A DNA stretch of 15,000 nucleotides, taken from positions 25,457,493-25,472,492 of the forward strand of contig CM018903.1 in the NCBI GenBank assembly GCA_009663005.1, read 5' to 3'. The position numbers and the translations under genes are program-made. The notes beneath the pieces are model-generated. The model had not been told where the DNA came from and did not search any database. It saw nothing but the letters and a program-made list of their open reading frames with translations. The DNA is from Actinidia chinensis. Taxonomy: Eukaryota; Streptophyta; Magnoliopsida; Ericales; Actinidiaceae. This document shows, in pieces, positions 9,011 to 15,000 of this stretch. Within the stretch, counting starts at the first letter, position 1, and every line of letters begins with the position of its first letter.

Positions 9011-9289
9011 CCTTTATTCATTGAGGCTAGAAAGAGCAGAGAGAGATGAAGTGAGTGCATGATTGAGCCAAAACACCACATGATGCTTACAACCATGGAA
9101 TCGCTATGACCGGACCTTGATGGGAAAGTGTAAAGCAAAGTGCAATAGACGTCCTTGTAACTTGTGGAAATTTATGAGGAGTATTTGTTAGTGAATCCAG
9201 AGCCAGATTGTACTTTTACAAGACCGGTGGAATTTAGGTTTCAAGGCGTTATGTATTCAGAAAACCATAGCAGAAGAAGTTCAAAAGAC

Positions 9290-10140
9290 AAGTTTTGGAG
9301 GGAAGCCACAATACCAAGTTCACGATTGCCATTCAGGAGGAACAAAAATGTATCGAGATTTGAAAGAGAAGAGACATTTTGAGGCCTGGATGGAATGAAA
9401 AAAGGACATAGCAGACTTTGACTGTCATAGTGTTTATATGTCAACAAGCAAGGCGACATAAAGGCCAGCCCCCCAGGGATTATTGCAATAGTACCAATAA
9501 CGGAATGGAAGTGGGAGACCCACATCACAATGGATTTTGTAGTCAGACTACCAACTCACCAGAGGGTTGTGATGCCGTTTGGGTTATTGTATAGACCGCC
9601 CTCCATAAGTTAGCAACACTTTTACCAGTTAAAGACTCCGTATTCTAGTGTCGAAGTATGTGACCTTTACGTAGCAGAAATTATCCGATTCATGGCCATA
9701 CCTAGTTCTATAGTTAGGATCGAAGGATACGGGAGGTTCGTCTAAGGTTCTGGGAAAAGTTGCAATGACTATAGGCACTGAGCTAAGTTTTATAGCAAAG
9801 CCCCCTCCCCAATTTCAATACAACAAGACCTACCACGGACAATCGAAAGACCATTCAGACTTTAGAAGGACATCTCGGCTATGTGCCCTCGATGTCCAAG
9901 GAATTGGAAAATCACTTACCGCTTGTAGAATTTGCTTACAAACAGTTGCACGCGAGCATTGGATGGCCCCTTAGAAGCACTCTCTTGGACGTACAATGTA
10001 GGTTCGCCTGTTTGTTGGACGAAGTTGGAGAACGACAAATGTTGACCCTAGATTGTTCAACTGACGACCGATAAGATCGGTAATTCAACAGGACGGTAAA
10101 CGACACAGAGTCTCCACAAGAGCTATGTAGATGTTTGGAG
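9290..10140 (+). pseudogene. Integrase, zinc-binding and DDE core regions, broken
   Basis: This inserts the cDNA into chromosomal DNA. The N-terminal zinc-binding part is seen as CHSGGTKMYRDL (about 9327-9362), KKDIADF and CQQAR at 9439. The core opens with EWKWETHITMDFVVRLP (about 9505-9553), where the first catalytic Asp is the codon at 9533-9535. The second Asp region (about 9718-9740) is too damaged to read. The glutamate helix survives only as TIQTLE near 9850. Then LENHLPLVEFAYKQLHASIGW (9904 onward) and DEVGERQ (about 10018-10038) are clear. Both pieces are in a frame different from the core. No continuous frame exists. Confidence 0.82.
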
Positions 10141-10590
10141 ACGAGACTTAGAGTTTGTAGAAGGGGACCACGTGTTTTTGAAAGTCTTCCCCTCCTCCAA
10201 GGGGATAATCGTTTTTGGTAGAAGGAAAAGTTGAAGGCCGAGTTAAGGGCCATTCGAAGTTCTTCAACAAATATGGCACCGTTCCTTAGCCGTATGCCTT
10301 CCACCAGAGTTATCGCACGTGCAGATGTTTTTCACGTATCGATGCTACGAAAATATTTACATGACCCCACTCATATGATTCATCATTATCCTTTGGACGT
10401 AGAGAAATTTAAGTTATATGGAAACACCGATCGAATTGTGATCAATCGCGACCAAGTGCTTAGAAACCAGGTTATTCCGTTGTGCGCGTTGTATGGCAGA
10501 ACTTCTCATGTGGAATAATTCCCTTGGGAGCGAGAAGATAGATGCGAGGAGCTGTATCATTTCGCGTTGAATGACAGTCATATGAATTGA
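10141..10590 (+). pseudogene. Integrase C-terminus with GPY/F-type tail and chromodomain-like end
   Basis: EGDHVFLKV (about 10158-10184) is the start of the integrase C-terminal domain. After a frame change, one frame from 10231 reads ADVFHVSMLRKYLHDPTH (about 10321-10374). It then reads INRDQVLRNQVIPLCALYGRTSHVE with a stop at 10516-10518. Family-like residues FPWERED follow just past it. In Tekay/Del elements this last segment is the chromodomain, which guides integration towards chromatin marks. The aromatic cage cannot be judged by eye. The stop falls between the chromodomain strands and its terminal helix. This is one of the best-preserved coding pieces in the element. Confidence 0.72.
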
Positions 10591-10871
10591 GGTCATTTAG
10601 TCCTTTTGCATTATCAGCATTTCCCTTGTATCATAACCATTATGGTAGTTCTTTTATCGCAAGCATCTCGGGAAGACCCAAGTTTGTTTTGATAATTAAT
10701 CAACCGGTTTGTCCGGGTTGTAAGGCTGCCCCACTGTGAGGCAGTGGAGGCAATCGTAACGGTTAACCCCCATTAGATACGTTACCTATCACGAATTAGA
10801 TATTCGATGAACGAAAAATTTATCAATGTATCACGACGAAAGCATGACGTTAGCCAAGTGTGGAGGACAAC
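10591..10871 (+). other. 3' non-coding region of the chromovirus
   Basis: This is the stretch between the end of integrase and the 3' LTR. No coding similarity is seen. It contains ttgat-aatta-atcaa (arms of 5 bp) near 10689 and ctgcc...ggcag near 10726-10744, both too short to call. It probably holds only the untranslated region leading into the polypurine tract. Confidence 0.4.
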
Positions 10872-10889
10872 TTTTATAAATGAGGGCAA
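10872..10889 (+). other. Weak polypurine tract region before the 3' LTR
   Basis: Purine-rich words tggaggacaa (10861) and tgagggcaa (10881) lie just upstream of the LTR start. This is the position where plus-strand DNA synthesis is primed in LTR elements. The tract is short and interrupted (ttttata at 10872-10878), so the call is positional. Confidence 0.35.
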
Positions 10890-11213
10890 TGTAATACCCT
10901 AATACTTAAAACCGTCCCTACGGGTTAACATTTTATACCACTATGTTATTGTTTATGAAAGTCCCCTAATTTTTATAGGATGGAAATAAAATCATTCAGA
11001 TTAAGTTCAGAATTTTCATGCGTTCAGAACGACCGAATTGCGTTCGACGGTTGCATTCGAACGGTACAAGAGGGTTCGAACGGTAACAAGTAAAAAAAAA
11101 AAGTGAACATAAATTAGAATAGACGCACCACACGGGATAAATTCCCATATCAGCATACCCCTCACCTCTCTCATTTCACTTTACCAAATCCAAAAACACA
11201 CACCCACACCCAT

Positions 11214-11273
11214 GAAGAGAGAAGGGAGAAAGGAGAAAAAGAAGGAGAAGAAAGAAAAAGAAAAAAGGGAAGA
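11214..11273 (+). repeat. 60-base polypurine run in the 3' LTR
   Basis: All bases from 11214 to 11273 are purine. It is the counterpart of 4133-4213 in the 5' LTR and shorter by about 20 bases, so the tract has changed length since insertion (or in assembly). Confidence 0.75.
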
Positions 11274-11548
11274 TGAAGGGAGCTTGGAAAAGCTCATCCC
11301 GCAAGAGAAAGCCATGAGAATCTCATCAAGTTTCATAGGGAGCATTTTACCGTTTGATGTATATGTAGAGTTGTTAGGGTTTTCGTTTTGAGTTAAATCT
11401 TAGATACCACCATGATAGGGTTAAATGTAAGACTTGAATCTGAAGTTATTGTAGTCATTGAGTTGTATTTGATATCCTATAAGCCTTGAAAGAAATAGAA
11501 AGAGTTTAGAGTTGAATTTGGTGTGAGAGGAAGAAGAAGCTGGAGTTC

Positions 11549-11660
11549 ACAGGAAATGTTCGAACGTTTTTTACTGTGGTTCGGAACGGTTGGTTCGAAC
11601 GTTTTGAGAAGGGTTCTAACGGTTTTGCTTCGAACTTTTTTACTGTGGTTCGAACGGATG
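11549..11660. repeat. Cluster of GTTCGAAC palindromes in the 3' LTR
   Basis: Intact gttcgaacg lies near 11559, 11602 and 11649. Degenerate copies (gttcggaacg, gttctaacg, cttcgaac) lie between them, again with ttttttactgtgg spacers. It matches the 4492-4613 cluster. A second cluster lies at about 11024-11085 (gaacgaccgaattgcgttcg, gcattcgaacgg, gggttcgaacgg). Confidence 0.72.
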
Positions 11661-11783
11661 CGGAGGCTTAAGTTGGGATGGAATGTGTCGACCCATCGTA
11701 GAGTTATCCCTATGTGCATAAAGAAGTTTAACGAATATGCCTTGGGTAGGAAATTAGAAGTTTTCTATTAAATCTCAAAAAGG

Positions 11784-11818
11784 GTTTTGTTTTTTTTTTT
11801 TGTTTTTTTTTTTTTTTT
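11784..11818 (+). repeat. T-rich homopolymer tract, 3' LTR only
   Basis: Two long T-runs separated by single Gs. The matching place in the 5' LTR (about 4746) has only gttttttatcc. It is either a replication-slippage expansion after insertion or an assembly error at a homopolymer. Confidence 0.7.
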
Positions 11819-12132
11819 CTTCATAGTGGGTGATCTAGTAACGATAAACGATCACCTATGTCCTTTTGTGTAGGAACATGACGTTGAGTCTATCTAAGAG
11901 AATCCAGTGGTTAACACGATGCTATGAACAAATGATGTACTTTCTAAATGTTTTCAATACCTAATATCATATATTCAAAGTTTTCCATGTTTTCAATGCA
12001 TAACGATTTGTGATCAAAGACAAAGGCCATGTCCTCCATTTTATGATATGCTATTATGTAATAAATGAAACCATGGATCTTTGCTTTCCAGTGAAACGTA
12101 TATGTTCACAGTATATGCATGTGACACTCCGG

Positions 12133-12151
12133 GGTCCCCTGTGGTGGGACC
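12133..12151 (+). other. Conserved LTR hairpin GGTCCC/GGGACC (3' LTR)
   Basis: GGTCCC 12133-12138 and GGGACC 12146-12151 with a 7-base loop (ctgtggt). It is the counterpart of 5067-5085; the stem is unchanged and the loop differs by one base. Confidence 0.5.
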
Positions 12152-12831
12152 TTAATCTAACCTAATGGTCCTAGACGGTAACTGAGTGATGTGAAATAAA
12201 TCATTAAAGGGATATCTCGGCCTAAAGAGCCACCCGACCTATTTAATGGTCCCATGTTTATGTGATGTTAATCCGAGTCGTTTCGTTTTCATGATAGGCT
12301 AGGTATGGTTCTAAAAACAAGTGATGCCCATGTTTATGCAAATTCAAGTTTATGAAAATTATGTTTCAAGAAGTATGTTTACGCTCACTTGTTTTCACAA
12401 ATATGATGTTGTATGATATGAAATTTATCCATGGTATTTTACGGCAGCATCTTTGTTCGTCACCATAGTTTTTAGCTTACGTTTTTGAAAACCTTTTCGG
12501 GAATCAAAGTGAAGAACCGTAGGACGAGGTTGAAGCAGCAGATTGTAGTTTTGAGAGGCAAGGGCCTTTTGTATGTATTTTGTGGGCTAGGACCCGATTT
12601 AGGCTGGGAATGATGTATAATTAAATTTAGCCTGGGAATTATGCAACATTTTAAAACTTAGACACAACTCTGTATGTACGGTTGGACGTGACGCTTTGTT
12701 ATTTTAGTTAGGACGTTTCCGCAAAACAAATTATTAGGGCATTTTGAATGAGAAGCACGGTTTAAAGGTAAGTTGTCCTTGGCGGTAGCCATCGCCATCA
12801 CGCGCCCCGATCCGCATATGCCGTGTTGTGC

Positions 12832-12871
12832 AAAAATAAAAAAAAAAACAAAAAAAAAAAAGGGGGGGGGG
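12832..12871 (+). repeat. A-run followed by ten Gs at the 3' LTR end
   Basis: An A-rich run (12832-12861, broken by one T and one C) is followed by G x 10 (12862-12871). The 5' LTR has only gcgggggggaaagggg at the same place. The poly-A part is absent there, so it arose or expanded in this copy only, or is an assembly artefact. Confidence 0.7.
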
Positions 12872-12879
12872 CGTGGACA

Positions 12880-12884
12880 CCTAT
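12880..12884. repeat. Right target-site duplication of the chromovirus (CCTAT)
   Basis: An exact copy of 3787-3791, directly after the terminal CA of the 3' LTR. Removing one copy plus the element restores a continuous reading frame in the interrupted older gene. Confidence 0.75.
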
Positions 12885-13430
12885 AACCCGCTTCAACTCG
12901 TAGGTGAGGTTGAGATAGCCCACGCCTTCGAGAAGGCAGAGAATCTGACACGAGGCCAGGATCAGTCAACATGGCCCCAAGATTTAGAACTCTAGCCAGA
13001 AGAAGTCTACGCAAGCCGCCAATCCTCCCACTGTAGTAGCTCCTCTATCAGTTAGGTGCTACTGCTTGACCCTTCTCTAGTCCTGGCACTGATTGCCTAG
13101 GCAGGTGCTGAACTGAGTTTATCGGAAGTACCTTTACTGGACAAATTCAAAGGGAAACAGCTAGCAAGAGGCCCCTCTAAGAAGGCAAAGAAGAAAAAGA
13201 GGGAGACGAGCTCTACCTTACTCCCTTTCGCCAGTGCTTAGACAGAGCTCTATAAGCCTGAATTCTCCACCACTGAATGTGGCAAATAGGTGACAGTGGC
13301 TGACTCAGCTAAGGACCACGATACCAATCTGGCCCTTGCACAGGCAGTTATTTTTCCTAAGGATGTTGCTAACCTCGCAGAGGAGGGTTGAAAGGATATC
13401 CGTGATCTACTGGTGATGTGATAGGTTCAG

Positions 13431-13514
13431 GTATGCATCTTGACCTCGGTCCTTTTTAGTTTGCATCTTTACACTTCTAATACTTAACATTTTTTTCCTA
13501 TTTTTGTTTTGTAG
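13431..13514 (+). other. Putative phase-0 intron of the old transposon gene
   Basis: The donor is cag|GTATGCAT at 13431. The acceptor is tttttgttttgtAG at 13513-13514 after a T-rich stretch. Length is 84 bp. The frames on both sides agree exactly (codon boundary at 13430/13515), and the intron body lacks the Glu/Lys/Ala-rich composition of the exons. Joining gives a GTTCAG-AGCCTCCAAAGA exon junction. Confidence 0.65.
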
Positions 13515-13874
13515 AGCCTCCAAAGAGCTACTACTATCTCAGAGTACATGAAGGAGCAGTCTGCCCAGATCAAGAAATCAAAAAAGAATAGCATCTCTTT
13601 AAAGAAACAAGCCAAGCTCAACTCTGAAGTTGCTGAGAAGGCAAAGTTGGACCTCGTTGTTGTTGTCCAGGAATGAGATGCCAGTTATGTTGTCGTCACG
13701 AAAGCTCGGGGCGAGGTGGCTGCTATCCAAGAGCAACTGGACAAGGCCCTGAGGGAGCTGGAGAAGGTCGCTTGCGGCTTGGTCTTCGAGTGGGTGTACA
13801 ATCGAGGGATTGACTGAGCTGGCTACAACTACGATAAACAATTGGCTAAGCTTCATCCTAGTATCTTCTAGGAA

Positions 13875-13890
13875 GGCTGGCTGGCTGGCT
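13875..13890. repeat. Short GGCT tandem run
   Basis: ggctggctggctggct encodes the GWLAG part of the protein end. It is probably coding by chance rather than an expanded microsatellite. Confidence 0.4.
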
Positions 13891-13932
13891 TGAAGGAGCG
13901 CGGCTCCCCTTGACTTTCCCTGAAGTATAATC

Positions 13933-14630
13933 AGGCAAGATCCATAGGACAGAGTTCAGAACTTGCATAGAGTTCAGCGAACTCTTCCTTGAATTTTTTT
14001 TGCCAAGTATACTTAGGCAAGATTCGAAGGACAGAGTTCGGAACTCGCATAGAGTTTAGGTAACTCTTCCTTGAAATTTTTTGCTAAGTATATTTAGGCA
14101 AACCTCATAGAATAGAGTTTAAAACTCGCACAGAGTTCAATTAATTCTTTCCTAAAACTTTTGCTAAGTATACTTAAGCAAGATTCACAAGATAGAGATC
14201 AGGACTCGCATAGACTTTGGCTAACTTTTTCTTGAAATTTTTTGCTAAGCGTACTTAGACAAACCTTGAGGGACAGAGATCGGAACTCGCATAGAGTTCA
14301 GCTAACTCTTCCTTAAAAGTTTTGCTAAGTATACTTGGGCAAGATTCACGTGACAGAGTTTAGAACTTATATAGAGTTCGACTAAATATTCCTTGAAATT
14401 TTTCCTAATTATACTTGGGCAAACCTCAAAGGATAGAGCTCGAAACTAGTACAGAGTTCGGCTAACTCTTACCTAAAATTTTTGCTAAGTATACTTAGGT
14501 AATATTCATAGTACAGAGTTCAGAACTCATATAGAGTTCGGCTAACTCTTTCTTGAAATTTTGTTAAGCATAGAAAATCTCGAGGGACAGAGTTCAGACC
14601 TCGCATAGAGTTCGGCTAACGCTTCCCTAA
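13933..14630. repeat. Nine-copy minisatellite (~80 bp) with dimeric ~161-bp higher-order pattern
   Basis: The anchor word ggacagag (and variants) recurs at 13947, 14029, 14110, 14190, 14271, 14351, 14431, 14511 and 14585, giving spacings of 82, 81, 80, 81, 80, 80, 80 and 74. Each unit reads roughly ggcaa-(gattc or acctc)-rGGACAGAGTTCRGAACTCGCATAGAGTTC-GGCTAACTCTT, then a T-rich part and gctaagtatactta. Type A units have gattc and cttgaaatttttt; type B have acctc/acctt and cctaaaa/cttaaaa. The order is A A B A B A B A B. A-to-A and B-to-B spacings are 160-161 bp. The last B unit has lost about 7 bp. The array follows the old gene's stop by about 20 bp. No coding potential is seen. Confidence 0.92.
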
Positions 14631-15000
14631 TGTTGTAGTTGCTCAACCGAGTCGTAAGTTTAGGTTCCTTTTCATATTTGTCGCAGCTCGTTCAGACAAG
14701 TTTGGTCAAGCCAAATGCCTTACGAAAAATATATTCTTTTTGGTATGCTCATAAGGCAAACCTTGCATTGTAATGCTCAAGCCAAATGCTTAGGCAATTC
14801 TACGATTTAGCCTCGCATTTTTTAAGACATCTTAAGCTCATGCTTAAGCAAATGGAGAGTTCTCTCCCGGCATAAATTGTTCTTGAAAAATAGTGCTTTA
14901 AAAAGTTCAAAATAAGTTATTTCTTGTAAAATTAGGGAAAGTGTTTGATTTTGATAATAATGGAAAACAAAATCTTTAAATAATAAATTCTACAAGTGTA
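14631..15000. other. AT-rich tail with diverged short repeats
   Basis: No gene is seen. The word caagccaaatgc occurs twice about 70 bp apart (about 14708 and 14779), and words such as taaggcaaacctt and cttaagcaaa echo the minisatellite's ctta(g/a)gcaa core. A perfect 7-bp inverted repeat cttaagc-tcat-gcttaag lies at 14831-14848. The last 130 bp is plain AT-rich sequence. It may be the untranslated 3' part of the same old element. Confidence 0.45.

Larger units (their letters stand above)
3792..12879 (+). mobile_element. Full-length, frameshifted Tekay/Del-type chromovirus LTR retrotransposon
   Basis: The element is 9088 bp, with about 2.0-kb LTRs, a PBS, gag-protease-RT-RNase H-integrase in Ty3/gypsy order, a C-terminal chromodomain-like tail and an exact CCTAT target duplication. 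The Tekay/Del assignment rests on four points: the long LTRs starting TGTAATACCC and ending GGGGCGTGGACA (3' copy), the initiator-Met-type PBS, the GPY/F-type integrase tail (HVSMLRKY) and the chromodomain at the end of integrase. The 5' LTR starts TTTAAT instead of TGTAAT. Conserved motifs are spread over at least eight frame changes and many stops, so no polyprotein can be made from this sequence. It could still be mobilised in trans if its LTR signals work. Confidence 0.88.
10890..12879 (+). repeat. 3' LTR of the chromovirus
   Basis: Starts TGTAATACCC and ends GGGGCGTGGACA, so the TG...CA termini are intact here. It matches 3792-5790 in order throughout. Unlike the 5' copy, it carries a long T-rich tract (11784-11818) and an A-run plus G-run (12832-12871) near its end. 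It would supply the polyadenylation site in a live element. The frames seen within it on either strand are not genes. Confidence 0.87.
12885..13913 (+). pseudogene. Putative gypsy-type transposon protein, C-terminal coiled-coil piece
   Basis: The third piece of the old gene. The frame broken at 3791 resumes as NPLQLVGEVEIAHAFEKAEN and stops at TAG 12993-12995. After frame changes there is STQAANPPTVVAP (about 13006-13045) and a basic, nuclear-localisation-like cluster KKAKKKKR (13179-13202). A better-kept frame starts near 13290 (VTVADSAKD), crosses a phase-0 intron (13431-13514) and continues to TGA 13911-13913. This last exon is heptad-rich (MKEQSAQIKKSKKN, KARGEVAAIQEQLDKALREL), a predicted coiled coil. 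It ends in VYNRGID, YDKQLAKLHPSIF and GWLAGLKERGSP, a typical end for this family. In-frame stops lie at 13389, 13419, 13422, 13674, 13815 and 13869. Coiled coils in gag-like proteins are usually for oligomerisation; that is inference. Confidence 0.6.

Noticed and set aside
9241..9528. Minus-strand frame of 95 codons opposite integrase
   Set aside because: It is the complement of integrase sequence that is recognisable on the plus strand.
9936..10304. Minus-strand frame of 122 codons opposite the integrase end
   Set aside because: Although the longest frame in the window, the plus strand encodes VEFAYKQLHASIGW and DEVGERQ at the same place, so it is a shadow.
10680..10760. Terminator-like or regulatory stem-loops near the integrase end
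   Set aside because: Stems of only 5 bp in plain sequence; not distinguishable from chance.
12658..13014. Minus-strand frame of 118 codons crossing the 3' LTR boundary
   Set aside because: It spans the LTR end, poly-A/G tract, target duplication and the old gene. The Phe run is just the poly-A tract read backwards.
13599..13856. Minus-strand frame opposite the coiled-coil exon
   Set aside because: The plus strand has clear family-like coiled-coil sequence in the same interval; Leu-rich antisense frames are usual opposite Glu/Lys/Gln-rich exons.
13875..13890. GGCT microsatellite as a notable repeat
   Set aside because: Only about four units, and they encode the conserved GWLAG part of the family's C-terminus.
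13933..14630. CRISPR-like array
   Set aside because: Units are contiguous ~80-bp tandem copies with no unique spacers between constant repeats, in a plant-type genome.

Overview
This looks like nuclear DNA from a flowering plant, probably a eudicot repeat-rich region. There are no bacterial-type gene arrays. The recognisable content is plant LTR-retrotransposon sequence, short introns (about 80 bp) with plant-like T-rich acceptors, and AT-rich filler. I see no intact host gene, rRNA, tRNA or CRISPR. Every coding region is a decayed pseudogene.

The window is a nest of at least three repeat layers. The oldest layer is a plus-strand, intron-containing gene of the plant 'putative gypsy-type transposon' family (gag-like, C-terminal coiled coil). 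It is now split into three pieces: about 121-958, 3478-3791 and 12885-13913. The first split is a 2.5-kb solo LTR in antisense orientation (959-3472). The second split is a complete but heavily frameshifted Ty3/gypsy chromovirus (3792-12879, 9088 bp) of the Tekay/Del type. Both insertions can be closed on paper. The chromovirus is flanked by the 5-bp direct repeat CCTAT, and the old reading frame runs through the join in the same frame. The solo LTR is flanked by ACAGG/TCAGG, and the gene resumes after it.

The chromovirus reads, in order: 5' LTR (3792-5790), a degraded initiator-tRNA-Met-type primer-binding site (5791), gag with CCHC knuckle, aspartic protease, reverse transcriptase, RNase H, integrase, a C-terminal chromodomain-like tail (to about 10575), a weak polypurine tract and the 3' LTR (10890-12879). 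Its coding domains lie in at least eight successive frame segments, so it is non-autonomous in this sequence. Both LTRs share a TATA-like site, a long polypurine run, clusters of the palindrome GTTCGAAC and a GGTCCC/GGGACC hairpin.

Downstream of the old gene (about 13933-14630) lies a nine-copy minisatellite with a period of about 80 bp. Its copies alternate between two subtypes, giving a higher-order period of about 161 bp, close to nucleosome size. This is the most unusual structure in the window. The last 370 bp is AT-rich and carries diverged, related short repeats.

All homology calls are from recognition of family motifs by eye; no database search was possible.
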